This document shows, piece after piece, positions 1-10,140 of a stretch of 24,253 nucleotides of DNA; within the stretch, counting starts at the first letter, position 1; every line of letters begins with the position of its first letter. Below the pieces are notes generated by a model. The model searched no databases, was not told the DNA's origin, and saw only the letters and a program-made list of their open reading frames with translations. This DNA is from Acanthaster planci (lineage: Eukaryota; Echinodermata; Asteroidea; Valvatida; Acanthasteridae): positions 78,058 through 102,310 of the forward strand of contig NW_019091558.1 of the NCBI RefSeq assembly GCF_001949145.1. Reading direction: 5' to 3'. The position numbers and the translations under genes are program-made.

Positions 1-238
1 TTGATTTCTTTGGGACGTAGCCCAGATTGTTGGAGCCAACGTGTTTGATGATCCAAGTTGGCGATGCTTGCTCCGCCAGCCAGCAGCTGTGAAGGAAGTC
101 GTTGAATTGGTCCAGCTGTAGGCCCGCCTACCCATCCAGCGAACAGTTGCCAGCCCATCAAGTGCCTCCCCCAAGGACAGGATAACGCCACACGGGAGGT
201 CCAATGGATGAACGAGATTTGCCAACCACCCAGACAAG
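1..238 (-). pseudogene. SGNH/GDSL-hydrolase-like remnant of a tyrosine-recombinase retroelement (runs off the window)
   Basis: Read on the minus strand, three frames together resemble the SGNH hydrolase module carried downstream of the recombinase in Ngaro/DIRS-type elements. Near 215-235 one frame reads VWVVGKS, which continues in the next frame as FIHWTSRVALSCPWGRHL. This is the catalytic-serine block (GxSFxxWA in intact relatives as I know them). A third frame gives VRWMGRRAYSW. Near the window edge another block reads HVGSNNLGYVPKKS, corresponding to the G-x-N-D block, with Asn where Asp is usual. At least two frameshifts separate these blocks, so it is broken. The recombinase remnant lies just upstream on the same strand, as expected for such an element. 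The family call rests on motif order and neighbour, not on a search. The rest of the domain lies outside the window. Confidence 0.6.
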
Positions 239-396
239 GGGCTTGTTGTCGATTGGCAGATTTGCTCATGGAAGTAAAACAGAAATTAAGTAGCTATCAA
301 TACTTAATGAAAAGTTAGCGTATGGTTGGAATCACGGTTGTTTTTGGTGTGGGGTAACATGACCCCAATGTACAAAGTAGCCACAAATTTGAAAAC

Positions 397-621
397 TCAT
401 GGGAGAAGGTCACTGCTAATACAAATATAGCGGCGGTAAACGCCTAACTGCCAACGACCCATCAGTTGGATCTCATTGTCAGGAATTCCCACCATTGCGG
501 CTGCTGTGGCCGCACCAATCCGGAAGGAATGAGAAGTATATCGGGTATCATGAATGCCAATGAAGCCAAGGGCCCGCCTTAAAATAGTGGTGAATTGAGA
601 ACGTGTAATTGGAGAACATCA
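397..621 (-). pseudogene. Tyrosine recombinase (YR) C-terminal catalytic region, Ngaro/DIRS- or Crypton-like
   Basis: An open frame of about 74 codons on the minus strand reads through the canonical YR C-terminal boxes. SHSFRIGAATAAAMVGIP is the H-x-x-R box with the alanine-rich helix. GRWQLGVYRRYI is the helix carrying the G-R-W motif and the nucleophilic tyrosine region. It is preceded by SPITRSQFTTILRRALG, like the P-x-T-R-x-x-F segment before this domain in retroelement recombinases. The frame closes with TGA at 397-399, and an in-frame TGA at 619-621 interrupts it on the N-terminal side, so only the terminal third survives. Such enzymes cut and rejoin DNA through a covalent tyrosine intermediate and integrate circular element DNA. 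No reverse transcriptase is visible upstream, so a Crypton-type DNA transposon cannot be excluded; the adjoining hydrolase block favours Ngaro/DIRS. Confidence 0.8.
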
Positions 622-1189
622 AAATGGGACAGGAAATTGCTGTTGGAATGTCGTGAATTTTTTTCAATTTTACTTGGTAAGCAAATCACTGGAAATAAAT
701 ATTTGCTGCGGTTTATAAACTTTATTTCCATCTTTGGTTTTTCTCACTAAGCAAATGTGATGCCTTTGACTCTGTACGTGGAGTTTCACTTGCTCGATTA
801 AATCACGTTTCATTTCACAACCGTTTACAGTTAACCATGCGGCGTGTATAGCCACTAATTTAGCGTATTCAAACCGACTGGCAAAAGTTAGATCTATTTG
901 GTAGAATTTTCAGTTGGGCTGGTGTTTTCACTTTCTTAAACCACGGGGACATGGTGATTTTTCTTTTTTATAATAACTAGTTGGTAAATAATAATAAGTA
1001 ACTCTGCTCTTTTTTCCTGTAGAATTGATTTTTGCAATTCTGTCCGGGTCATATGGTCCATAGACAATATTTGAGTTTTTGTTATGAGCGTTAAGATGTT
1101 CGTGGTCGTCACGATACAAGTTGGATTTGACATGGTTCTGATTTCATATTTTGGTTGGGAAATTTTTTTAATTTTTCTTGAAGCCTCAT
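622..1189. other. No assignable gene; flank of the YR element
   Basis: Several open stretches of about 60 codons exist on the minus strand (for example 670-855 and 928-1119), but none shows a recognisable motif. They could be decayed upstream element sequence; there is nothing firm to support this. Confidence 0.4.
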
Positions 1190-1432
1190 TCTTCCAATCT
1201 GGGGAGAATGGGTTTTTTCTTTTCCTGGAGGGAAGTGTGTTTTAATGAGTTGGGGAAATCTGGGCCGTTTTGTGAAATTGGGTCGTTTGGCGAATTGGGG
1301 GCCAGGTTTTTCTTTTCCCGAGAAGAGGGGGAAAGTCCCATGGGTGGGAAGAGTCCCTGGGGAGATAGGAAAAGTCCCTAGAGTGGGAAAAATCACAGGG
1401 AATGTGGGTCGGGTAGGTATAGAAGGGTAAAG
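1190..1432. repeat. G-rich/purine-biased decayed minisatellite-like tract
   Basis: The plus strand is strongly G/A-rich, with repeated variants of GGAAAGTCCC at 1330-1339, 1347-1357 and 1368-1378. On the minus strand it makes a proline/threonine/phenylalanine-rich frame (within 1109-1612) with repeated T-F-P units and two G-K-E-K blocks. The repeated wording at both DNA and protein level is best explained by a degenerate tandem repeat, not by selection on a protein. The core resembles an NF-kB-type site in sequence only. Confidence 0.5.
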
Positions 1433-4400
1433 CTGGTCAGAAACTCTCCACACACTACTCATCCATAGTTTACGTACAGTGCATAGACGAACTACCCAAA
1501 CGAAGCAGCAACGGACAATAGAGGGCCTCGTGGATGGACACCACAGACGTATAAACACAGACAGGCAGCTCCTATTCAAAACAAATGCTGGGTACCATAG
1601 CTGAGACAGCACCCGACTAAATCCAAAAGCGTGGGTAAATTTACCTCTCAGTGTAGGGAATTTACAAACAGTTGAAGAAATCCAGCCCCAAAATGCTATG
1701 AAGCCATTTCCCGATTGTGAACGAAATCCTCTGTTTTAATATTTAATCTGGCCAATGCAGATTGGAAACAGTTGCATTTGCAACATTTGAAAGAAGAGAT
1801 AGCAGTACAAAAGAGTAAAAAAGGAGCGTCTTTTTGTAGCACATGTGAACAAATACATGCATTTCCAGTGCCTCACGTGCAATTTGCACTCATCTTATCA
1901 TTCTGCACACTGCTTGCCCGCACTAAATTATGGTGATACATGCAAGACTGGTGGTATATGTGTTATATGTCTGTGTTGGACACCGCGTCATGTATGTTGC
2001 ATGAATTTGCATGCCATTTCTGACATCGCCAACGACTGGTGTTACCGGTATATACTGTACACTCGTGAAAAACATCAGTTTTCAAGCCAAACAATAGGTA
2101 AAATTCTAAAATGACCACAAAGCTTTTTTTTTGTAAATTGTATTTTATTGAGAAAAATTGTAGAGTCGTATTGTCACTGAAAAATATACGAAATATGATA
2201 CAATCGTACTGGTTGGCAGCACTGTATCACTACCTCATCTTTCTCGATAATGTAATTTGATAGGCAAATATGGATGGCAATTGCAGTAATGAAATAGTGT
2301 CTAGAGGAACAAAGTATTGAAATAATATATCAATGTAACAAAATATATATTTGGAGGGAACAAACAAGTATTTTAAGACAGAGAAATGACTTTGTTGTAA
2401 CAATTATTTAACAATTGCTTCAAATTGACTTGAATCATGGATGTGTACATAACTTTTTTTGTCAGCATTATCCCCTCAAGGCCAACAAAAGTGAATGTGA
2501 TCCCAAATATGAGGCATTCTGGCTGTAGTAAGAGAAAATGCACAAAAGGGAATGTGGTAACTTTTTTTGCTTTGCAGGATTAATTGAATGTTATGTTTAT
2601 GTCTTCCAGATGTATTTTTTTTAAATAGAATAAAGTTGTCTAAAGGTACTTTGTTCAATATGGTAGCAGTCGGGCAGGCTTGCTTGGTGGTCAGCACTGA
2701 AGATTCTTGGCTCTCACCAACTCACGCTTAGAAATTTATTTACGCAAATTACACTTGAGCGGCAGAATGTAACTTGCGGGGAGTTTCATTCTAGGAAAGT
2801 ATATCCTAGTCTAAGGGCAAGACAGACCAATAAATAACACCCGGGGAAATAAAAGTTTCTGATCAGTAACAATTAACAATATTTAAATGAACATTCAAGA
2901 AATAACGGGAATCATCAAATGAAGAGGAGAGGTAGCCTAGTTAAAGCCAAGGCTCTGATGTGCAAAGCCTTCATTAAAATATAATAATTTCACCTGGGGG
3001 CACTCTGTACTTGAGGCGCTACCCAATCGGAGGGAGACCTCCAGAGGTGCACTAAATAATGAGGCACCTCAATAAAGGACCTCCCGGAGGCATTTCACAC
3101 TCCTCTAAAATACATTAAAAAAATAATAATAATAATCACAATTAAGTCTTCAAAATAATGAGAAAGTGCCTTAAACTTACTGGAAATGGACAGAGTCAAA
3201 GATTCCCGGGTCTAAGGTATATGTAACTTGCTTTAATAAAAGCCCCTAGAATTTAGTTAACTTCCCTGATGACAATTTCAGCGGTGGCGGGCAGCGGCAC
3301 CAATCTGAGTTAACCTTATTCTGATCAATAATAATCAAATTCAGTGTACCTTGCAACAAGTTAAATTTCACGCTGCCTAATTGAGCGACAAAGAGCTTCA
3401 AATGTACACTTAACACAGGGCTCAAAATACTTAGGTGCCCAAGGTCCAGAGAAAGTGCGGCCAACTAAAATTTGCTAACAAATGCACAAACGTACTATTT
3501 ATATCTACACTGCAGCGCATGCATAGCAGAGGCGCCCAATGAGGAGAACATAAGAGAAAATGATATAACAGCAGTCTTGCATATGCGCACTAGGAAATTC
3601 TTCATACAAGCAGCATAAGTTAAGTTGGTGGATGAAAGTAAACTAATTTCCGCTATAATATTTTACATTTTTCACATTGATGGATGCAAACTTTATGGAA
3701 TGCTCATTGAAGAGAAGTGCAACAAGTACTGTACAGACGATTTTATCTTTATTCCTGTAAATATCAACCCTCATGTTGGCTTGCACCCTGTTTTGCATTT
3801 GCTGTAATTTTCCAAAATAACCAAGTTAAGGGACATATTTTCATTGACATGTTTCGTCTTTTGAGTTCAAGGCTACAAGAAAAATCACCCCAACCACTGT
3901 CCATTTTTAATGCTCAAAACATAGCTTTTTCTCACAAAAAATACCATGGACCACAGGATGTTCCAAATGCCTGGAGAAAGAGTGGGCCCTCAAAACCTCT
4001 GTTAATCATTTTTTGTGTGTTTCATTTTCTCCAATCTCACCCCTGGTTTATCATGTGTTTGGGCATACCAAAGGTATGTTACATTGGTGGCTTTTATTGC
4101 TACCCATTTACTTGGACTTCTCCAACAGCTACACACACGCTGCACACATTTTTTTCTGGACCCATTAATGATTGTAATATTTAAAGAATTTCATTTTCTG
4201 AAGATTTTCCCTCTGGATGATCATTGAAACAAGTGTAAAATTTATTTTTACTTGAAAATTACAGCATTCCCGGAGGAAAGATTTCACAGAATGTCTGATG
4301 CTGTTATTTACTTTACAATCAGATATATTTTTTTAATTTAGTGGGCCCCATTTTGAGATATGACAAATGGTGTAAAAACTTCATTTAAATTAACAAAAGC

Positions 4401-4558
4401 TGAAATGCTTTTGCAAGACCACCATACAAATAATTGTATCACAAATCAGCATTCATATAAGCTTTATATTATGTATGAATTGGATGTCACCTATTAAACA
4501 AACTTGCTACCCTAATAAAAATGTCATACAATTCTGCCAATTTAATCATTTTTTACAG
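1433..4558. other. AT-rich non-coding stretch (intergenic or intron)
   Basis: No gene or element boundary could be supported. Open frames here (the longest is 155 codons at 3717-4184 on the plus strand) show no domain, repeat or codon pattern of a protein. A short (AAT)n microsatellite lies at 3122-3136. The end of the stretch is the polypyrimidine tract and AG of the exon that follows, so its last part is probably intron. Confidence 0.5.
3122..3136. repeat. (AAT)n microsatellite, five units
   Basis: Five tandem AAT units within an A-rich tract; directly visible. Confidence 0.85.
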
Positions 4559-5109
4559 TTGCAGCGGTATTTCTACATCAGTGGACACAGAAACTTCCTC
4601 TCATCTGGACCAGGCAAGCACTGTCACTCTGGAGACTGGTGAACAGAGTTACGATGAACCACTCCCACTGCTGATTAAATCAGACCGTCACTCCCTCATC
4701 ATTAGCAACAATTGGGTGCTTCACAACGGCTGCAGTGCTGGATTGATGAATGGAAATTCTGTAATTGTTGATCCATCAGAACCAAACTCTGAAAATCACA
4801 GCGGAAATGACACCCATTCTACCGACAGTCTTGAACAAAGGACAGACATGATTGTCAATGGCATAACAAGTTGTTCGTCAAGTAGCCTGTCAGCAGTGTT
4901 TGAGTGTAAGTGTTTGAGGAGCAAAGAAGTAACCAGCAGAAATCTGCACAACAGCAATATAAATGCAATTAATACCAATCATGACACATTTACAGAAAAT
5001 TCTGCCCTTGTAAATAACAATCACATGACAGCCAACATGCTTCTTGGATTCACACCAACACGGATTGATGAGTTACCCCCTTTGCCTCTCCCTCTCCCTC
5101 CAAATCTGG
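4559..5109 (+). CDS. Internal exon of an unrecognised host gene; Ser/Asn-rich with a proline-rich end
   Basis: This is the best host-gene candidate in the window. The frame is open for about 183 codons between a good acceptor (T-rich tract then TTTTACAG, ending at 4558) and a strong donor (CTGG|GTAAGT at 5109/5110). The exon starts on the third base of a codon (phase 2) and ends on the first base (phase 1); its length of 551 agrees. The product is rich in Ser, Thr and Asn, has few hydrophobic runs, and ends in DELPPLPLPLPPNL, a proline-rich stretch of the kind bound by SH3 or WW domains. That composition suggests a disordered cytoplasmic or nuclear region. No catalytic domain, signal peptide or membrane segment is visible, and I do not recognise the family. 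A second AG six bases downstream (4563-4564) is a possible tandem acceptor. The frame stays open upstream to an ATG at 4521, but that lies in the acceptor tract and is probably not the start. Confidence 0.65.
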
Positions 5110-5967
5110 GTAAGTTCTGCTCCCAATATTAGTCTTTTTGCATGCATTCTTTGCACTTGGCATGAATTAGGATAGTGCAAGTAAGAACTTACAACTGCTA
5201 TAATATACATGTAGGACACAACACTTTTGCTCTGTAGGGATGCTCAACAGTGTAGACAGAAAGGCAGTATGCATTCTTGAGGAAGCACAAAACATCTTTC
5301 ACATCACAATTAACAAATTTTGTTACATTTTATCCATCAGCCAAAAACATAAAAAAAATTAGACTTCACAAATTGCCTTTTGCATGCACTCCTTGAACTT
5401 ATCATGTCATAGGATTCTCTATTGCATCCAGAGGCTTTTCCTGAATTAGATGTACACATGAAAGAGCTATTTGAATGGATGATTTACAGCTGTTTACTGA
5501 GTTCATGTCGGCTTTGATTAATTTTTTCACCTGAGAAGATGCACTCCCTGTATTCACAAACAATTGAGCAGCTCAGTAAATTCTATTTCACTAGTCGTTT
5601 TCATAGACCGATACATATATGTTTAAAATCAACTAGTCTGTTGTTGATTGGGGTGGCGTTATTAAGGGCACAATATGTACCAAATGTCGTAAGGCATTTT
5701 TTGCATGGTCTATACACTAATGGTGTGTATAGAACAAATCATTTTAAATGAAGTGTCAGCAACCTATTCTTTTGCCCATTAAGTTTGTACACATTCATTG
5801 AAGTTTATCTATCATATCAAAACCCTGTGTAATGTGCTGTTGTAACCCCACATATTTTATGTCCAAAGCAAAGTGCGCTGCTGCAAAACTTAGTGTAAAT
5901 TCAAAGGTGGCGTGTTTGTGTGATGCGCACACACTCATAGCATTACATTTCTCACCTCCCTTTTCAG
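5110..5967. other. Probable intron after the 4559-5109 exon
   Basis: AT-rich and without coding signal. It begins with GTAAGT and, if the next exon call is right, ends with a pyrimidine-rich tract and CAG at 5967. An 8-bp inverted repeat (5710-5717 with 5725-5732) is the only structure seen. Confidence 0.4.
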
Positions 5968-6041
5968 AGACCTTGGTACTGATGACTCAGCGCATTGTTT
6001 ACCGAGTTGCATTATGGAGACTTAGGGGTCACCTTGTGTAA
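5968..6041 (+). CDS. Candidate terminal coding exon of the same gene
   Basis: A strong acceptor (CTCACCTCCCTTTTCAG) ends at 5967. The preceding donor is phase 1, so the first two bases here complete a Glu codon. The frame then reads TLVLMTQRIVYRVALWRLRGHLV and stops at TAA 6039-6041. Phase compatibility has a one-in-three chance of being accidental, the exon is short, and no close AATAAA is seen downstream. It could equally be a cryptic acceptor inside the intron. Confidence 0.3.
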
Positions 6042-6078
6042 CAATGTGCAGCTAGCACTGTACTTGACCACTTCCTGA

Positions 6079-6569
6079 CGGGGTCTCTGAACTTTGACAA
6101 AGGAAACAGGGCCTTGTAACAAAAGACCGTACTCCGAACAAAAGACCAGGCTGCTGGGCATTATTGACATTTTTCACTCTCAAAAGTGGTGATAATCCAG
6201 CCTTGTTTTGAAACCGTATACCAGGGCTTGGGGCATTTAGAGCGAGTGGATTACCACCGGGGACAAAAGCGCTCCACCACCGCACAGCGATGAGCCACAC
6301 AGCACCGCTGCACACTAATCTGGCCCTTAGTGAAAAGAGGTCAGCAGTGCACAGAGCCAGGTTCGTGAACAAAAGAAAGTTACATAACACCGCACAATCT
6401 GGGCTCTGTTTACAAGGCTGCAGGCCTGGCTGAAATACTCGGGCGTCAGTGAAGGTCACCTGTCAACTTAGAGTAGTGCCTAAAGATTACTTTGTGTGGC
6501 TATAAACGTCCATTAAATGAAATGATGAATTTTTGAAGAGTTTTGAAAACGGACAAAATCATAATTATG
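6079..6569. repeat. Dispersed repeat, copy A (longer form)
   Basis: It shares most of its sequence, in the same orientation, with 8625-9004. Both begin CGGGGTCTC, run through GACCGTACT...GAACAAAAGACCA, CTGCTGGGCAT and GATAATCCAGCCTTGTTTTGAAAC, and end near TTTGAAAACG...ATTATG. Copy A carries about 130 extra bases (roughly 6380-6500) that copy B lacks. The open frame on its minus strand (6052-6459) is mirrored by a shorter parallel frame in copy B, but a shared repeat explains that. No clear terminal inverted repeats, tRNA-like boxes or poly(A) tail were found, so the class (SINE, MITE or other) is unknown. Confidence 0.8.
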
Positions 6570-7089
6570 CCGGCCCAACATCATCAACATTGAAAAATTT
6601 GCAAGAATTCCATGAAAGTTTTGCTACTCTCAGTTGAGAAAATGATGCTTTTTAACTGCTGTGTACCACTATGCGTCTCTATAAGTCGGAGATTTTACTG
6701 GCTTCCAGTTGATCAGGAAAGACACAAGACATGGATGCACTTAATAAGAAATCAGACCCTGCGTAAGTCATCACCGTGGACGTCTGTTATTCCCTTCATT
6801 TCATTGGCCGAGAAACGACATACACCTCAAACGAACCAACAATAATTCTATGGACTGAAGAACGGGAAACTGTTCTGTCTCTGCATAACAGTTAATGAGT
6901 ATATTACCCTGTTACAGTACAGCTGACGGCCTTGCCAATACAGGCGCCTTAAATGGTATCGACAGTGTCAAGACCCAAGCCAAAACCATGTTCAGCTAAT
7001 GTGACAAAGAAAAAGGCATACAGCATTAACACAACACAATAAAAAGTGCCACCATCTGAACAGGTGGGTGCACTTTTCTTATTGTAAGC
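6570..7089. other. Unassigned flank between repeat copy A and the minus-strand LINE
   Basis: No gene seen. On the minus strand this follows the point where recognisable LINE coding ends. It could be unrelated host DNA or a diverged 3' end; the sequence does not decide. Confidence 0.35.
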
Positions 7090-8610
7090 TTGTATGGCAG
7101 CCTAGTTACACTTGTCAGCAAGACAACTTTGAGAGAATGTGGCAGTTTGATTGACCTCATTGTTGATATGGTCCTCCCAGCTGATGCAGAAAATTCTTTT
7201 GAACTGCTTTTGTTGGAACCTTTCCAGGCGTTTGATGTCCCACCGTTACAAGGTCCATGTCTTGCAGGCGTACAGAAGAGTGGAGAGGACCACAGCCTGG
7301 AAGACCATGATTTTGGTTTTTGTAGTGAGGCCATGATTACTGAAGACTTGGTGTGAGAACCTCTGTCACAGCGTGAGCCACTTTGATCCTGTTACCAAGG
7401 TCTTTTGCGCAGGTGATGTTATTCAAAAGGATGCTGCCAAGGTAAGGGAATTCGTCGACTTTACCAGCTGTCTGTCAGTGTTGATGCTCACGTCTGGTGT
7501 TGCTTTCCCAGGGGCTAGTTGGATGAGGATCTTTTTGTTTTTAAAATTAACCCTCATCCAGAAGTGTGCATAAACCTCATTGTACAGGTTTACCGATTTC
7601 TGTAGTCTGGCCCATGGTCACATTATCATCAACATAATGGAATTCTCGCACACAAGTAATGTTGCTTGGTATGAGAGCGGAGTCGAGCAAGATCAAAGAG
7701 TCTGCCATTAGATCTAGAGTGGATGTCAGTGCCAGTGGTGTTTGGGGGGACCTTGTTGGTCATGCAACGAGGTATAAGGAGAAGTGTGTCGGAACCAGCA
7801 CATAGCCCTGCTTGAGACCACTAGTGATTGGAAATGAGTCCGACAAGGCATACTGGTGGTGCACTAAGCCTTGAATTCCGTCACAGAGCACACATATTAG
7901 AGACACAAAGTTGTTCAGACAGCAAAAGCGGGAGAGGGTGGCTAATATTGCTGGTCGTGGGACTGTTGAAAGCCTTCTGGAGATCCCAGAAGATGAACAT
8001 CAGTGGTTTCTGTTGTTCATGACTCTTCTCTTGGAGCTGTTGTGCACAAAAATCATGTCAACAGTGCCTCTTGAGGGCTGGAAACCACATCGGGATTCTG
8101 GGAGGATCTCTTCTGCCATGATTCGATTCAGGGGGATTTGCAGGGAGATCTTGCCAGCTACGGTTAGGAGGGAGATGCCCCGATAATTTACACAGAGTAA
8201 GTGATTTCCTTTTTAAGATTGTCACAATGCTGGCATTTTTTAAGTCCCCAGGGACAGTTTTAGTTTCCCAGGTTTTCTGTATTAAGAGCATTAATCAGGT
8301 TTTCGGTTCAAGGCCACCATGGGAGAGGAATTCCAGAGGCACATTTTTAGGTCTGGGAACTTTTTCAGGTTTCGTGAAACAATGTGCTTTTCAAAATTTC
8401 TGGAGAATTGGAGGGAGTGACATCCAGTGCCAGACAGGAAGTTGGGGATATTCCACAGGAGATCATCCAGCATGGTGGTGTGGTCACTGAGGAGGGTCTG
8501 AAAGTGGTTTCTCCAATGGTTGAGGTCAGGCTCAGGATTGGTAAGGATGGTGGTATCATTCAAGTATTTAAGCACTTGCCGCCGTTGACTCCGGTTTCAG
8601 GCACCATGTG
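7090..8610 (-). pseudogene. LINE (non-LTR retrotransposon) reverse transcriptase, degraded
   Basis: Minus-strand frames give the RT region of a LINE of the type often labelled endonuclease-reverse transcriptase in invertebrates. Entering from 8575, a frame reads LNDTTILTNPEPDLNHWRNH, matching the D-G-T-x-L-x-x-x-x-x-x-L-x-R-W-x-E-H-F segment before the RT core. The palm box is readable as REFHYVDDN, with YVDD at 7625-7636. VDEFPYLGSIL, the box after it, follows. Near 7200-7300 the C-terminal segment reads LLYACKTWTL with IKRLERFQQKQFKRIF, like the L-L-Y-G-C-E-T-W-T block. Many stops and frame changes separate these parts and the 3' end is missing below about 7090, so it is inactive. The same element continues upstream at 9005-9205, interrupted by a repeat. 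Confidence 0.8.
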
Positions 8611-9004
8611 TTTATATTCATGGCCGGGGTCTCCGAAATCACACAAAGGGAACTGGCCTTTGTTTCGAAAGACCGTACTTGGAACAAAAGACCATGCTGC
8701 TGGGCATCACCAACATTTTTTCACTTTCAATAGTGGAGATAATCCAGCCTTGTTTTGAAACAGTATACCACGGTTTGGGGCATTTAGTACGAGTGGATTA
8801 TCACCGGGGAAAAAGCACTTCACCACTGCAGCGATTAGCCACACAGAACTGCTGCATGCTAATCTGGCCCCTATTGAAAAGAGGTCAGCAGCCACTGTGC
8901 CAGGTTTGTGAACAAACGATCGTGTAGGTGTAAATGTCCATTAATTGAAATTATGAATTTTTTAAGAATTTGAAAACGTAAAATCTTAAAAAGTCCTGAT
9001 TATG
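8611..9004. repeat. Dispersed repeat, copy B, inserted into the minus-strand LINE
   Basis: Homologous to 6079-6569 in the same orientation, but about 130 bases shorter internally; clear similarity starts at 8625. It separates two parts of one LINE reading frame, so it arrived after that LINE. The short word ATGTG occurs on both sides (8606-8610 and 9002-9006) and may be the target duplication, but five bases could match by chance, and the exact ends are uncertain. Confidence 0.75.
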
Positions 9005-9205
9005 TGCACTGTATTTTTCAAACCACCCGGGTGGGGCCAAAATCTCCTGTGTCGATGCACAGCAGCAACCCATGTCCTGTTGGTCCACATATTGTTGGAT
9101 TTCTACTACTTTTGCCTGCCACCAAGTACTCTGGATTGTGTGGAGTCGTCTTTGGCAGTCTCTCGTTCCCTCCTGAAATTTAGATTTAGAGTGCTGCTGC
9201 AACAC
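9005..9205 (-). pseudogene. LINE linker between endonuclease and RT (same element as 7090-8610)
   Basis: The minus frame reads LHTIQSTWWQAKVVEIQQYV followed by D-x-x-D-M. It resembles the W-W-x-x-K-A-x-E-I-Q-x-x-A-D-x-x-D-M segment found just upstream of the RT in this LINE type. Its natural continuation is the frame entered at 8575, on the other side of repeat copy B. No endonuclease domain is visible upstream, so the copy is also 5'-truncated. Confidence 0.6.
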
Positions 9206-9600
9206 TCTACATCAGTCTAAAGGGAAAAATCCAGTATTTATATTAAACCAAGTCTGTGTACCACCAAAACTGTGCACTTCTTATAACAATTCTTTCATGT
9301 TTGTCGTTTCTTTCTGTGCACAGCAGTCGTTTGGCCACATGATAATTCCTTATAATTGCTTGAGGGTACACCTTTTTCATTTCAAAACGTTTGAGTGTAA
9401 AACTCATAACAAAAATATTTGTGTATTTCTGTTTGTCTTTTTGTTCCCTTGTCTTTCCTTTTATACTCTTTAAATTCAAGTGAGATTTAATGAGGGCATT
9501 CCCAGCACCGCCCAGGAACGCATGTCCATTATACAGGGGCTGTGATTGAAGTCAGCATGTGAGTTGCACATGAGTGCTGCAGTTGGGCAGGCGGTGGCAG
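9206..9600. other. No feature supported
   Basis: Mixed AT-rich sequence with no recognisable coding or repeat structure. Confidence 0.4.
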
Positions 9601-10140
9601 CTAGGCTTTACTGGCTACATTTTTTTCGGTATCCAGACATGTTTCCTGTTCTGATCCCACTTGGAGATATTACTAAGTGTGGGCAGTTGCATTTGCCATC
9701 TATGATGATACCATGCTTGTTGATTACTTCCTTCACTTTGTACTTATCTTATTTCATTGATGACAAAAGGTCTGCCCACACATTAGCAATATCTCCAAGT
9801 AGGATCAGTTTGATACTAGAATATGTCTGAATGCAAAAAGTTGTAGCCGTTGCATAACGGCTTTTCAGCTACTGGCAAAGTACTTCATTCACCAGTGGTG
9901 TGTCAGGGTTTTCATTGAGTCTGATGAGTTTGACTAATCGTTTCACTAGATACTCGTGAACAGTCTGATAAGTCACATCAAATTATCCGTCAACTTCACC
10001 AAGGACTGTAGTGTATTGCACTCTCTTAGTGCTCCAGTCTTTCTCATAAGTTTTGCATTTGTATCACCACCTGGGTCAATCGCATACTGCAACAGACCAC
10101 TATTGATAATATCCAAAACCCTTGACAAAAAAGACAGAAA
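9601..10140 (-). pseudogene. Degraded coding remnant of unknown family
   Basis: The minus strand holds long protein-like stretches joined by single lesions. The first part reads GLLQYAIDPGGDTNAKLMRK and continues to LVKLTDN. A one-base slip near 9975 then leads to DVTYQTVHEYLVKRLVKLIR and LNENPDTPLVNEVL. An in-frame stop follows, then YSSIKLILLGDIANVWADLL, another stop (TAA), then VKEVINKHGIIIDGKCNCPH with SPSGIRTGNMSGY. Continuity over about 170 residues with only a few breaks suggests a formerly coding sequence. On its upstream side (about 10120-10145) a pyrimidine-rich tract ending AG could be an old splice acceptor. I do not recognise the family; a host-gene pseudogene or an element gene are both possible. 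Confidence 0.4.

Noticed and set aside
1109-1612. 167-codon minus-strand open frame, Pro/Thr/Phe-rich
   Set aside because: Its repeats follow the G-rich DNA repeat on the opposite strand. No domain is visible and the C-terminal part has unrelated composition, so it is not called as a gene.
3717-4184. 155-codon plus-strand open frame
   Set aside because: No motif, no splice context and mixed composition; consistent with a chance frame in AT-rich DNA.
5710-5732. 8-bp inverted repeat CTATACAC/GTGTATAG
   Set aside because: Too short to separate from chance in AT-rich DNA.
6052-6459. 135-codon minus-strand frame paralleled at 8707-8895
   Set aside because: The parallel frame follows from the shared repeat. 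Without codon-position evidence there is no support for a protein.
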